A DNA stretch of 64,000 bases, taken from positions 124,001 to 188,000 of the forward strand of contig CAJXRP010000003.1 of NCBI GenBank assembly GCA_913060495.1. The letters are read 5' to 3'. Numbering within the stretch: the stretch's first letter is position 1; every line of letters starts with the position of its first letter. Shown one piece after another: positions 28,601-39,211 of the stretch. Both the position numbers and the translations under genes were made by a program. This DNA is from an uncultured Gammaproteobacteria bacterium. Lineage in GTDB: Bacteria; Pseudomonadota; Gammaproteobacteria; Pseudomonadales; Pseudohongiellaceae. The notes below the pieces were generated by a model. The model worked only from the letters and a program-made list of their open reading frames with translations, was not told where the DNA came from and searched no databases.

Positions 28601-29689
28601 ATGAAAATTCGCGCAATGAAGCATCATGATTTTTATGAAAGCCTACCGAGGCGTGCTCGCTATAATCTAAGTGATGCCTGCGGTGCCACAGCTACGTTGC
28701 AAGATATTTTGAGCACCGATGAAATTGCGGCGGTAGCATCAGTGCCGTTGATCTACGGCAGTGTAGAGGGTAGAGACGATCTACGGGCTGGCATCTATAG
28801 TTTGTATCAGAAACTTTACCCAGAACTAAGCAGCGATAACATAACCGTCTTGAGTGGCACAGAGGAGGGCCTGTTCTCTATCATGGCCTGCATTCTAGAG
28901 CCGGAGGACGAGGTGATCGGAATGCTTCCCTGCTATCCTTCGCTTTCTGATCTTCCTGCGTGTTTTGGTGCTGTATTCAAGCCGGTAGAACTAAAATTCG
29001 AAAACCGCTGGCAGCCATCCATAGAAGATTTCTCTGCGCAAATCAACGAGCGTACAAAAGCGATAGTCATAAATTCCCCCCACAATCCGACTGGCATGTT
29101 GTTGGATCAGAGCTTCATTGATAGCTTAATTGCTCTCTGCCAGCGGCATGATCTGTATCTGATTTCCGATGACGTATTTGCGTTTTCGGATTTTGCTAAT
29201 ATTGGCAGTCAACTCAATGTGCTGAAATATGAAAAGGCGATATTAGCAAATGTACTCTCGAAGACTTTCGGTCTGCCTGGAGTGCGTATCGGTTGGGTTA
29301 TGACTAGAGATGAAGAGTTAAGTAAATCGATCCGCGACTTGAAGACCTACAACAGTATTTGTCAGTCGCAGCTCGATGAGCAGGTCGCTTGTTTTGTGAT
29401 GCAAAAAGCGGATGCTCTTATCAAGCGTAATAATAAAATTGTGCGCGAGAATATTGAATTGTTTGATGATTTCATTGCTAACAACGACTTCTTGAGTTGG
29501 CATAAGCCTGAAGCGGGAATGTTAGGTCTGGTTCATTCAACAAAACCTCTTAAGCCTTTACTCGAGTCTTGGTTTGAAAAGGAAGTGTTAGTTCTTCCTG
29601 GTGAGTTATTCGGTATAGAAGGAGATTACTTTCGCGTGGGCTTTGGTAAAAGAGAATTTTCAGAAGCACTAGCCTGTATTACTGGCTAG
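28601..29689 (+). CDS. ovoB: PLP-dependent aminotransferase-fold enzyme, probable ovothiol sulfoxide lyase
   Basis: Fold type I: NSPHNPTGMLLD, SDDVFAFSDF, SKTFGLPGVRIGWV; starts 13 nt after ovoA. Confidence 0.82.
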   Translation: MKIRAMKHHDFYESLPRRARYNLSDACGATATLQDILSTDEIAAVASVPLIYGSVEGRDDLRAGIYSLYQKLYPELSSDNITVLSGTEEGLFSIMACILEPEDEVIGMLPCYPSLSDLPACFGAVFKPVELKFENRWQPSIEDFSAQINERTKAIVINSPHNPTGMLLDQSFIDSLIALCQRHDLYLISDDVFAFSDFANIGSQLNVLKYEKAILANVLSKTFGLPGVRIGWVMTRDEELSKSIRDLKTYNSICQSQLDEQVACFVMQKADALIKRNNKIVRENIELFDDFIANNDFLSWHKPEAGMLGLVHSTKPLKPLLESWFEKEVLVLPGELFGIEGDYFRVGFGKREFSEALACITG

Positions 29690-29779
29690 TAGAAAGTATG
29701 ACTAACTTAGAATAGCTATTTTCCCGATTGAGTATTCATATCACGCGTATTGCGTCGACCTCCTAGAGCGGAACCACTA

Positions 29780-32700
29780 CTAGCTGAGTTCGGCGCTTCC
29801 CGTTGCATCTTCATCTTTCTGTAACTTCTCTAATACACGGGCTACTGCCTCTGGCGAGCCAGTATTTCTAGCAATGAGGTTGTAGACGACAGGCACTACA
29901 AACAATGTCGTTATGGTTGTCATCAATACACCAGAGAAAATAACCGTACCTAGCAATATCCGGCTTTCAGAACCTGCCCCCGTCGCTAGGATTAAGGGTA
30001 TTGCGCCTACTAAGGTAGACAAGGCTGTCATCAATACTGGGCGCAGTCTCAGGTCACAGGCTTCGATTAATGCCTCGCGAAATTCTTTGCCCTGATCCCG
30101 CAATTGGTTCGCAAATTCGACGATCAGAATTCCATTCTTGCTAGCTATGCCAACTAGAATTACCAAACCGATGTTTGAATAGATGTTCAGTGAATTGTCG
30201 GTGAGTAGTAAGCCTATCAGTGCGCCTAATACAGCAAGAGGCACCGTGGTCATGATTATTATGGGGTGTATGAAACTCTCAAATTGAGCTGCCAACACGA
30301 GAAACACAACCAACAATGCCAATAGGAAGATTGTGGTCAAGCCGCCTGCGGAACTCTTGAGATCCAAAGACTCTCCCTTGTAATCAATCTGTGCATATTC
30401 AGGCAGCTCTTCAGCGACTACTGTTTCTAGAAACGTTAAAGCTGTGTCCAGATCAACGCCTGGTGCCAGCCCGCCGGAGATTGTAATCGAGCGAATTCGA
30501 TTGTAGCGATTTAACGAAGTCGGCCCCGAAGAGTTCTCTATCTGAATCACATTAGCCAGTGGAATCAATGCTCCAGTGGTGTCTGAGCGCACATAGATGT
30601 TTCTAAGATCATCCGGCGATGCGCGTTGTGAATCTTCGGCCTGCAAGATCACATCATATTCTTCACCTTGATCGGCGAAGGTGGTGACTCTGCTTTCGCT
30701 CATCATCGCCTGCAATGTGCTGCCTATGCCTTGAATGCTAATTCCGAGGTCCGCCGCGCGCACCTTATCGACCGTAACCGAGAGGCTAGGCTTTGTTTCG
30801 TTGTAGTCAGAATCTAGCCGTCCGAAAAGTTCGCTCTGTTGTGCCCGAGCGAGCACTGTGTCGCGCCAGCCAACTAGTTCTTCATAGCTTCTGCCGCCGA
30901 TCACGAATTGTACTGGTTGTCCTCCACCACCACGGGAGAGGCCGGAACGCATAAACATAAATGCCCTAATACCCGGTATTTCATTCCATTTTCCAGTAAG
31001 TTCGCGCATCACCGTAGCGGTATCTTTCTCTCGTTCGTCCCATGAAGGCAGAGAAATAATCGTCATGCCGCTATTTACTCCACCGCCGCCGCCCCAGCCT
31101 GGCGTCATGGTTACAATATTTTGTACCTCGCCCTCGTCTATATAGGGGAGGACTTGATCCTGAATAGAGTTCACCTGCTGTTCCATATAATTCAAGTTAG
31201 CACCTTCGGGACCCTGAATTCTGGCAAAGATTACGCCCTGGTCTTCACTAGGGGCGAACGCCGTAGGCAGTTGTTGAAACAGCAGATAGATTGCGCCAAA
31301 AACAAGAATAAGGGAGGCAACTATTAGCCAGCTGAAACGTAAGCAGACCTCTAGCGCGTTGTGGTAGCCACGTTGCAGCCATCTAAAGAATACATCCACG
31401 TGATGAGTTAGCCAGCTTTCATGGGCATGGGAAGTTAATAATTTTGAACTCATCATTGGCGTTAACGATAATGCAAGAACACTCGAGATTACGACCGCGC
31501 CACAAATTGTGATGGCGAGTTCATAGAACAGGATTCCGAGGTTTCCCTCGAGGAACAATACTGGAACGAATACAGCGATAAGCACTGCTGTCGTCGAAAT
31601 CACTGCGAAGGCAACCTGTCGCGTGCCATTGTAAGCAGCCAGTAGTGGGGGTTCGCCACCTTCCACGCGGCGCTGAATATTCTCCAGCACAACGATGGAG
31701 TCGTCGACTATCAGGCCAACGCATAACACTAGAGCTAGAAGGGTAATTAAGTTTATAGAGAGATCAAAAGCTGAGATCACGATAAAGGAAGAGAGTAGGC
31801 AAACGGGAATAGTAATAACGGGTATTAACATCACTCGAAATGAACCGAGGAACATGTAGATAACGAGACTAACCAAGCCCATCGTCATGAAAATTGTTGA
31901 GTATACCGATGAGATAGCGTTTTCTATGAACTCAGCATCGCTGGAAGAAACGACCAGATCCATATGCTCGGGTAGGGTTAGTCGGACTTGCTCTGCTAGA
32001 GCTTCAGTACCGCGCAACACCGAGAGGCTATTCGCCGTTGACTGCTTGATGATTCCTATACCAACAGCTTCAACTCCATTGCCTTTGTAAATAGAGCGTT
32101 CGTTTGCTGAACCTAGCTCTACGCGTGCAACCTCTCCAAGGGTGACAAGAAAATTGTCATTGCCGCGGGCAATAACAAGTCGGGAGAAGTCTTCGGCGCT
32201 CTGAAATATTCTTTCAACTCTAACCGAAAATTCCATATTTGCCGATTCGATGCGTCCTGCCGGAAGTTCTATGTTCTCGCGGCGCAGAGCGTTGGCAACG
32301 TCGATAACTGTTAGTCCACGAGCGGCGAGGGCGACACGGTCGAGCCAGACCCGCATAGCAAAACCACCGTTGCCGCTTACGCTTACATTAGATACGCCGT
32401 CGAGGACTGCAAATTGATCGACTATGTAGCGGTTTGCATAGTCGTTTAGTTCCAAATAGGACATCTGGCTACTTACCAGATTGAAATACTGAATAGGGCG
32501 CGCATCACTATCTGCTTTAGCAATCTGAGGAGGATCTACTTCTTCGGGTAGGCTTCGCACCACGCGGGAGATTTTGTCGCGGATATCATTGGCTGCCACT
32601 TCGATGTCGGTACCAACTCTGAACTCAACAGAGATTCTTGAGCTGCCATCTACACTGGATGAGTTAATCGCTTCGACGCCATCGATGCCATTGATCTGGT

Positions 32701-32905
32701 CCTCTATCAGCTCGGTTACTTGGGTTTCAATAATGTCAGCCGAAGCTCCAGGGTAGCTGGTGCTTATGGAAACAACGGGAGGGCTAGTATCAGGATATTC
32801 GCGCAGTGGTAGCTGATTAAAAGCCATGATTCCAAAGGCGATAAGCATAAGGCTAAGAACTGTGGCAAAGACTGGTCGCTTGACCGAGACATCGGAAAGA
32901 ATCAT
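29780..32905 (-). CDS. RND efflux transporter permease (AcrB/HAE1 family)
   Basis: 1041 aa; VKRPVFATVLSLMLIAFG, YPGASADIIETQVTELIEDQINGIDGV, LVLCVGLIVDDSIVVLENI. Confidence 0.95.
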   Translation of the reverse strand: MILSDVSVKRPVFATVLSLMLIAFGIMAFNQLPLREYPDTSPPVVSISTSYPGASADIIETQVTELIEDQINGIDGVEAINSSSVDGSSRISVEFRVGTDIEVAANDIRDKISRVVRSLPEEVDPPQIAKADSDARPIQYFNLVSSQMSYLELNDYANRYIVDQFAVLDGVSNVSVSGNGGFAMRVWLDRVALAARGLTVIDVANALRRENIELPAGRIESANMEFSVRVERIFQSAEDFSRLVIARGNDNFLVTLGEVARVELGSANERSIYKGNGVEAVGIGIIKQSTANSLSVLRGTEALAEQVRLTLPEHMDLVVSSSDAEFIENAISSVYSTIFMTMGLVSLVIYMFLGSFRVMLIPVITIPVCLLSSFIVISAFDLSINLITLLALVLCVGLIVDDSIVVLENIQRRVEGGEPPLLAAYNGTRQVAFAVISTTAVLIAVFVPVLFLEGNLGILFYELAITICGAVVISSVLALSLTPMMSSKLLTSHAHESWLTHHVDVFFRWLQRGYHNALEVCLRFSWLIVASLILVFGAIYLLFQQLPTAFAPSEDQGVIFARIQGPEGANLNYMEQQVNSIQDQVLPYIDEGEVQNIVTMTPGWGGGGGVNSGMTIISLPSWDEREKDTATVMRELTGKWNEIPGIRAFMFMRSGLSRGGGGQPVQFVIGGRSYEELVGWRDTVLARAQQSELFGRLDSDYNETKPSLSVTVDKVRAADLGISIQGIGSTLQAMMSESRVTTFADQGEEYDVILQAEDSQRASPDDLRNIYVRSDTTGALIPLANVIQIENSSGPTSLNRYNRIRSITISGGLAPGVDLDTALTFLETVVAEELPEYAQIDYKGESLDLKSSAGGLTTIFLLALLVVFLVLAAQFESFIHPIIIMTTVPLAVLGALIGLLLTDNSLNIYSNIGLVILVGIASKNGILIVEFANQLRDQGKEFREALIEACDLRLRPVLMTALSTLVGAIPLILATGAGSESRILLGTVIFSGVLMTTITTLFVVPVVYNLIARNTGSPEAVARVLEKLQKDEDATGSAELS

Positions 32906-32921
32906 TTTCTATCTCCTCGGC

Positions 32922-34055
32922 TTAAGTATTGTCGCCAGCAATGATGGGCTTGCCGGGATAGGCGGTTCTGCCTTGAGTTGGCGCAGTGGAATCTGTAGTG
33001 CGCACTGTCAGCCCTGGGCGCATTCGAATAACACCTTCGCTAACTATCTGTTCGCCGATTTCTAAGCCGGAAGTAATTTCAACTAGTCCATCACGGCGAC
33101 GCCCTAGCGCGACAGCTTTCCGCATAACCTTGTTTTCCGCATCAACGGCATAAACATACTGCTGTCCCTGACTTGCAATAACTGATCGTTCTGGTGCGAC
33201 CATCACAGATTGTTCATTCAATGCTAGTGAGACGGTCATTAGCATGCCGGGGCGAAGCAGGGAATCTGGGTTTGCGATCAGCGCTCTTACGGAAACACCT
33301 CGTGTTACTGGATCGATTCGGGAGCCAACCACTCGAATTTCGCCTTCAAAAATTTGCTCGTCATAGACGATGCTCTTGGCTTGAATTATTTGTCCGACGC
33401 CTACATCGGCGAGATAAATTTCAGGAATGGTGAAATCCAGCTTGATGATCGACACATCATCGAGGGTAGTTATGACGGTGCCAGGGGTCAGCAAACTGCC
33501 TTCGCTGACATTTCTAAATCCGAGGAAGCCACTGAAAGGTGCTCTGACAAGACGATCATCCATGTCCACTAGCACTCCTTCTAATCGGGCGCGCGCAGTT
33601 TCAAGTGCGGTGCGAGCCTGGTCGAACTCGTTGTCTGCAACGAGATTATTGTTGGAGAGGTTTTCCAATCGATTGAGCTGCCGCTGTGCTTCGTCTACAT
33701 TTGCCTGTGCTTCAGCAAGTCGACTTGCTTCCGCTGCATTGGTCAATTCAACGAGGATGTCACCTCGTTCTACAAACTCACCATCTTGAAAACCAATCTT
33801 GCTGACAGTTTCCGAAACAGCCGTCGTGAGATTCACTGATTCATTTGCCACCGTGGTGCCTACCGATTCGACTTCGTCGGCAATCACTTGCAAGACTACA
33901 GGTGTAAGGGTGACTAACGGCGAGCTGCCACCAAACCTGCTGAAGCCGCTAGCCCCAGAAGGTTCTTCAGTAACTTTGGCGAAAACCATATAGGACAGCA
34001 GAGAAGCGCCCATAACTATTATTATCATTACAGGGTGTCGCGTTAGAAATTTCAC
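32922..34055 (-). CDS. RND efflux periplasmic adaptor (membrane fusion protein)
   Basis: 377 aa; alpha-hairpin region EAQANVDEAQRQLNRLENL, APFSGFLGFRNVSEGSLLTPGTVITTLDD. Confidence 0.92.
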   Translation of the reverse strand: MKFLTRHPVMIIIVMGASLLSYMVFAKVTEEPSGASGFSRFGGSSPLVTLTPVVLQVIADEVESVGTTVANESVNLTTAVSETVSKIGFQDGEFVERGDILVELTNAAEASRLAEAQANVDEAQRQLNRLENLSNNNLVADNEFDQARTALETARARLEGVLVDMDDRLVRAPFSGFLGFRNVSEGSLLTPGTVITTLDDVSIIKLDFTIPEIYLADVGVGQIIQAKSIVYDEQIFEGEIRVVGSRIDPVTRGVSVRALIANPDSLLRPGMLMTVSLALNEQSVMVAPERSVIASQGQQYVYAVDAENKVMRKAVALGRRRDGLVEITSGLEIGEQIVSEGVIRMRPGLTVRTTDSTAPTQGRTAYPGKPIIAGDNT

Positions 34056-34392
34056 TAGTTTCCCCGAGGCTTTAGGCCTTAGTTTGTAGATCAGAACAAA
34101 TGGCGGTTGAATATGACCCCCAAGTTCGATCTGTTCACTCTTAGAATTCTGTTGTATTTGGGTGGGTATTTAGGCGTGTATTTCTATCGAAAATGCCTTG
34201 ACCCGCATACTATTGGCGTTCAGAGGTACTACGGTGGTAGGGGAGGTTTAGATCACTGATTTTACTGAAAGTTTTTCTAGGAGAGCGTCTCTACTGCCTA
34301 GCTTAGCTTTGGGGGGAGTATGCAGTAAAAAGAGCAGAGTATTGCGCAGTCGCATAGGTCGGTGAATTGAATTTTGCGATCTGCAAATAAAA

Positions 34393-34426
34393 ACGCCCCA
34401 GACCAAATGTTCCTGGCCTAGGGCGT
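34393..34426 (-). terminator. Rho-independent terminator
   Basis: Minus strand ACGCCC-TA-GGCCAGGAACATTTGGTCTGGGGCGTTTTTATTTG. Confidence 0.7.
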
Positions 34427-34443
34427 GAGGAGGCGTTTAACCT

Positions 34444-35358
34444 TTAAGGTGTAACTGTTACCGGTACGTAGGCGTTAGACCAGCAGCATTGATTGTCGAA
34501 CTTGCTGTCTGGTGCTTCGAAGTTATCGACACGTAGTCGAATAACGTACTCGCCAGGTTCCCAGAAAGTAGCTTCGGTTTGTACCGTGGTCCACTCGCTC
34601 ATGCCTTCGCTAGATTTTGCTCGCTCACGGCCGGTTATTTTCTCAACCGAGAAGTCAGGTCTAGCGGGGCCTTGATGCATGACCCACTCTGTACCGAGAG
34701 GAAAGATCGTTTGCTCGAGCTCAGGATATTGATCCCGATCACCGCGATCTTGTGCGTAAGCAGTCAAGGTCACAGGCTTTCCAACCGATGCTGTCATTTT
34801 CTCAGCGTAGATGCCTTCACGATCCGTGGACACATCGCCATTCATGTCGAATCGAATGCTTGGATTTAGTGAGCCAAGTGCTTGTGCGCCGGCACTCATC
34901 TCGTATGCCGTCGATGTGGTTCGCCCAGGCACTGAATAGTTAAAGCCCTCGTGCTTTATAGTCCACACCACTTCGGTGTCAGCCATCTCTGCTGGCACCG
35001 TTACCGCGAACACTCCGCGCTCTTGGATTCCAACAAAGCCAGGTCGGCGATATACGGGAAAGTGCGTAGGCTGTCCTCCATCGAACATGGGTGGTTCGAT
35101 GAAGTTGTTAGGGCCGAGTGGAATGTCGACGATCTCTTCGCGGTTTCGATTTACGAAGCCGAAGATCATTGTCACAGAGTTGTCTGCATTCTTTATCCAG
35201 CCGTTGAACATGGGGCCTATTAAGTCGCCGCTGGCTTTGCGTGACGCTAAAGGGTAGTCGCGCAAATGAGTCGGCAGCTGAGCATAGAGTGGTGCTGCTA
35301 TTAATCCCATGAGGGCAACAGCAAGGACTCGGGTAGCTATTTGTCTAGTCTTTTTCAT
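34444..35358 (-). CDS. Secreted hypothetical protein, partner of the haem/copper protein
   Basis: 304 aa with signal peptide; ATGA overlap with the stop of the upstream CDS. Confidence 0.7.
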   Translation of the reverse strand: MKKTRQIATRVLAVALMGLIAAPLYAQLPTHLRDYPLASRKASGDLIGPMFNGWIKNADNSVTMIFGFVNRNREEIVDIPLGPNNFIEPPMFDGGQPTHFPVYRRPGFVGIQERGVFAVTVPAEMADTEVVWTIKHEGFNYSVPGRTTSTAYEMSAGAQALGSLNPSIRFDMNGDVSTDREGIYAEKMTASVGKPVTLTAYAQDRGDRDQYPELEQTIFPLGTEWVMHQGPARPDFSVEKITGRERAKSSEGMSEWTTVQTEATFWEPGEYVIRLRVDNFEAPDSKFDNQCCWSNAYVPVTVTP

Positions 35359-36701
35359 TGGCCTCCTCCTGATCCAGCTACAGTTCTTTGCTCGCGTTCT
35401 TCTTGTTCAGCAAGCATCTTCTCGTAGCCATCGTCGTCTAGGTGAGTGACAGCAATCCAGGCGTGTGACATCTCATCTGTAGTTCTTTGGCCTGCACCAA
35501 CCCATTGATCTGGATCTGGGTTGCGTGGGTTAGCCGCAGTGTTGTCGAACCATGAAGTGAGGATGATCGTTGCGCCGGCTGGAATAAGCGGCTGAAAACC
35601 ATCTTCATAGGTATGGCTGTGGTTCCAACCAGCGTTCCAGTTGGAAGCTTGGCTAAGCACTTCGCGTCGACCAGATTCAGGATCGAATACTTCCATGGAC
35701 ATCGCTACGCCACGTAGGTGCAGATGCGGCTGCCAGCTGTCGATACGAACCGGGTGGTCGAAAGAGTGAAAACCCTGAGTCATTAGCTTGCCGTGAGGAG
35801 GTATCAGGTAGTCGCCGCCACCATCTAGCATGTAAAGGCGTAGGTCCTGAGGAAAAGTCTCCGCTACATCAAACTCATCTTCTTCATCGTAATACCAGAT
35901 ACCGACCGTTACTTGGTCATCAGGCACTGCATTTCCATCTGGGTAGTAGTGAATGCTCCAGCTTACCTTGGAGTTTTCAGGTACGGTTCTGCAGGCACCA
36001 TCAGGAACCTTCTCGCCGAGTTTGCCATAGGCGTACTCGGATAGGCGGCCATAGGTTTGCCATTCACCGTTCTCATCTTGCGTTAGGAAGTGAGAGTTTG
36101 CGTGGTGAGTAGAGCCATGCGCTGCTGCCGAAGGCAGAGTCTCAACCGCCTTGATGCAGCGGGCCTCAGTGATTCCGGATGGAACCTCGGGCTCCCACCA
36201 CAGATCTTGACCTGCCGCGGGAACATCCCATGGCGTTGACTGGATGATATGGTCTGGTTGACCTAGCTCGTCGGCTAAGCGCCATTCGCCGACAACTGGA
36301 TATTCCTTAGCGGCCGGTAGATCTTCGAGGTTACCCATTGGGGAGCCTGCGTCTACCCATGCCACTAGCGTGTTGATGTCTTCATCAGACATGCGCCAGT
36401 CATCTTTAAGTTCTTGAACGCCGATATCATGATCGTACTGGTAAGGAGGCATCTCACGCTCTAATACCTTCAAGCGAATCAGAGGTGCCCAAGGACGAAT
36501 CTCTTCATAGCTAGTGAAAGACATAGGGCCAATCTGGCCTGGTTGGTGACAGATTTGGCAGTTGTCTTGGATGATTCTTGATACTTCTTTAGCGTAGGTT
36601 GGGTGTTCACCCGCAGCTTCTTGGGCACTTGAAAGTGCCGGCACCATTGCTAAGGCTGAAAATAGCCCGAGTAAGTTAGTTTTTTTCATGCTCCTCTCCA
36701 A
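35355..36701 (-). CDS. Secreted protein with c-type haem motif and PHM-like copper type II monooxygenase-like C-terminus
   Basis: SRIIQDNCQICHQPGQIGPMSFTSYEEIRPWAPLI (CxxCH); STHHANSHF, SFDHPVRIDSWQPHLHLRGVAMSMEVF, ILTSWFDNTAANPRNPDP. Confidence 0.82.
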   Translation of the reverse strand: MERSMKKTNLLGLFSALAMVPALSSAQEAAGEHPTYAKEVSRIIQDNCQICHQPGQIGPMSFTSYEEIRPWAPLIRLKVLEREMPPYQYDHDIGVQELKDDWRMSDEDINTLVAWVDAGSPMGNLEDLPAAKEYPVVGEWRLADELGQPDHIIQSTPWDVPAAGQDLWWEPEVPSGITEARCIKAVETLPSAAAHGSTHHANSHFLTQDENGEWQTYGRLSEYAYGKLGEKVPDGACRTVPENSKVSWSIHYYPDGNAVPDDQVTVGIWYYDEEDEFDVAETFPQDLRLYMLDGGGDYLIPPHGKLMTQGFHSFDHPVRIDSWQPHLHLRGVAMSMEVFDPESGRREVLSQASNWNAGWNHSHTYEDGFQPLIPAGATIILTSWFDNTAANPRNPDPDQWVGAGQRTTDEMSHAWIAVTHLDDDGYEKMLAEQEEREQRTVAGSGGGQ

Positions 36702-36803
36702 TTAAAAACAAATGTTATTTCTGCTGTGCCACTGCTACGTGGCTTCTTTAGGTTTCTTTACGTATTTTCTGCAAGTAGTGTATTTCGCTGGGCAGTGCTT
36801 TTA

Positions 36804-36817
36804 TTGATCTAAATCAG
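36804..36817. promoter_or_regulatory. FNR/ANR-like box upstream of the haem/copper gene
   Basis: TTGATctaaATCAG (minus strand CTGATttagATCAA), about 103 bp upstream of the start at 36701. Confidence 0.55.
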
Positions 36818-37377
36818 GGTAATCCGCGGCGAGGCCTTCTGAGTTGTAACAATGTTTTACAGTGAGGCGCAGGAGTGAGGATTGTTCTTCTAAGACGTTG
36901 ATTTTGGGGGTTAGCGCGGCAGAGAGAAGTGTTTCTGCTGCGCAAATTGCGGCTTCCAGTAAAGCGCTATCTCGAAAAGTGGCGATTGAAATTGAGCGAG
37001 GGCGCGCAGTGGGTAAGAGAGGTAAGTCAGGGCCAGTTTTTCGAGTAGTTCTATGAATTCTGTGAGTCAATTTCTTCGGTTTACAGGCTGATCATGCGCA
37101 CGCGGATTCCTGCTTAAATTCTTAGACTTCAATCGTGAGCTACGCTCTGAGCAGAATATTTTTGTTCCACATCAACATACATCTATCTATGTAGGTAGTT
37201 GCACCAGCTTCAATTGACTTCCAATTGATAGAGCGTAGCTTGAATTTTAGGAGTGAGCAGCTGGTGGTAATGATTCCTCGCAATATCTGTATGGATCATT
37301 TTTTTTGAGTATCTGCAGCATGATCATTTCAAGTTGTTACTTCTATGATGCAATTTGAAAAAACTAACTAGAAGGGG

Positions 37378-37881
37378 ATGAGAATAATGAAGATCAACCT
37401 TAGGGAATTGTTTGTGGCGGCGTGTTTATGCCTGCTTTCATTCGCTGCCTCTGCGCAGTCAGAGAATCCATTTATCGGAACCTGGGATCTCGATGCGGCT
37501 AATTCCGATTTCGGTGATGCACCGGTTCCAAACGACATGATTCGAACCTATATAGAGACAGGTGGCGGCGGCTACATGTATCTGCTGGTAACTATAAATC
37601 AAGACGGTTCCATCGGTGGTAGCTCAGCTAGCTATCGATACGATGGCGCAAGCAATTCAATTGCTACAGTCGGCGGAGCTGGCGCTCAAACTACTATTTC
37701 CTACTTTCAGGTAAATGGCAGGACAGTGGAATACACCATCAGAAACGCTGGCAGAACCTCACAGATTGGCGCGAAAACACTCTCGCCGGACAGTAGGGTG
37801 CTGACTATAGTCATCCAGAACATTAACGCAGAAGGTGGTAATAGCAGCAGTCAAATCCTGCGCTTCATCCGACGTACATAA
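37378..37881 (+). CDS. Secreted hypothetical protein, lipocalin-like
   Basis: Signal peptide then NPFIGTWDLDAANSDFGDAPVPNDMIRTYIETGGG. Confidence 0.6.
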   Translation: MRIMKINLRELFVAACLCLLSFAASAQSENPFIGTWDLDAANSDFGDAPVPNDMIRTYIETGGGGYMYLLVTINQDGSIGGSSASYRYDGASNSIATVGGAGAQTTISYFQVNGRTVEYTIRNAGRTSQIGAKTLSPDSRVLTIVIQNINAEGGNSSSQILRFIRRT

Positions 37882-38121
37882 ATGAAGACGGTTACTGGGC
37901 TCCAGAGGCCTAAATATAGAGGCTAGAGTGAAAATACAGTAAAGAGTTTTTGCTCTGGCCTTTTCCTAGAATATCTCCCTACAGCCACCAAATTTCCTCG
38001 GATTGACGCTTGCAATCTGTCGATTAACTCTCCGCTATCCGGCTAGAATAGCAGGCATTGGACAATGCTCTGATTTGGATATACTGTGCATGCTTTCTGC
38101 ACATAATAAGGAGAATTTTCA

Positions 38122-38628
38122 ATGAGCAAGCCTAAAATCGCCGGGATCGCAGTCGGCCTATTATTACTGGTCGTGGTGGTAGGTTGGGCGTCCACTGCTC
38201 CCTATCTCAGCAATTCAGGACTCGGCCGCACGCCGGGCATCTTCATAGGTGGAACGATCACTCCAGCTCCGGCGGACTTCTCGCCTCTTAATGAGAGTGT
38301 TCGCGGTCCTATGATGTTCAAGCTCAGCGGTTTTCCGCCATTCGTTAATTACCTCTCTTGGGTAGGTATGCCAGACGGCGTCATCTCGGCGACCCGTCCG
38401 GACAATGGCTATTGGGAGCGACGCGTCAACGCAAATGGCGGTGATGGCTTGTTACGCATAGGCGAGGCGACCTATGAGATGACGGCTAACGAGGTTTTTG
38501 GTGAGGAACGCCTTGAGATGATGAGACTGTGGGCAGCCAAATCGGGCGGAAGATCGCTTGATGACCCAGCTTACCCAGGCTCTGAGCCGCTTCGCGAATG
38601 GAAGGTATTCTTCTGGACTCCTCGCTAG
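38122..38628 (+). CDS. Hypothetical protein with N-terminal TM anchor
   Basis: 168 aa; AGIAVGLLLLVVVVGWAS; SD AAGGAG upstream. Confidence 0.6.
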   Translation: MSKPKIAGIAVGLLLLVVVVGWASTAPYLSNSGLGRTPGIFIGGTITPAPADFSPLNESVRGPMMFKLSGFPPFVNYLSWVGMPDGVISATRPDNGYWERRVNANGGDGLLRIGEATYEMTANEVFGEERLEMMRLWAAKSGGRSLDDPAYPGSEPLREWKVFFWTPR

Positions 38629-38738
38629 GGATAATTGAACTATCGGCAGTAGAATCCGCACTCTGTAGATTCTAGAAATTTATGCTGGGGGTGAGATTGA
38701 GAACATCTCATATCTTGCCTGCAGCATGAATTTGCAAT

Positions 38739-39104
38739 TTAAGCACCCAGCCACTCTACCGCTTTGTCTTCATCTTCCAAATCGAATGCTTTCATCTGGA
38801 CGCCGGGAATGAGCTTCCCTTCGATCTCAGACCACGTTTGTATCCAGTCTTGATCACAAACTACGGCTATTCGATCTATATTTCGAATCATCCGAAATAT
38901 TTTTGGCAGGTTCGCTAGTTCTACACCTATAGCCCCCATCGTGGGCATTTCTAATTTGCCTACTCGGTATAATAGGAGTCCGTGCTCCATGTTTTCAATC
39001 GCTGAAAACATTTCATCCAGCACTGTCGTCATCTGAGCGCTATCGATTTTTCCGCTAAATTCCACATCTATTCGATTGTCGCTCATCTTAGTGATGTTCA
39101 TCAT
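38739..39104 (-). CDS. STAS/SEC14 (SpoIIAA-like) domain protein
   Basis: NRIDVEFSGKIDSAQMTTVLDEMFSAIENMEHGLLLYRVGKLEMPTMGAIGVELANL. Confidence 0.75.
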   Translation of the reverse strand: MMNITKMSDNRIDVEFSGKIDSAQMTTVLDEMFSAIENMEHGLLLYRVGKLEMPTMGAIGVELANLPKIFRMIRNIDRIAVVCDQDWIQTWSEIEGKLIPGVQMKAFDLEDEDKAVEWLGA

Positions 39105-39211
39105 AGCTGCTCTCCTTAACTAATCACTTGATACAGTGTAAGCAGGGGATACTAGCTGCTAATTGAGGTGTATCAATTGCGACCAAATGGACTAAGTCCG
39201 AAATGTCGTAT

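Noticed and set aside
36801-37070. 89-aa minus ORF and overlapping 64-aa plus ORF (36862..37056)
   Set aside because: No recognisable domain, no convincing SD; the minus ORF overlaps the FNR/ANR-like box. Probably non-coding.
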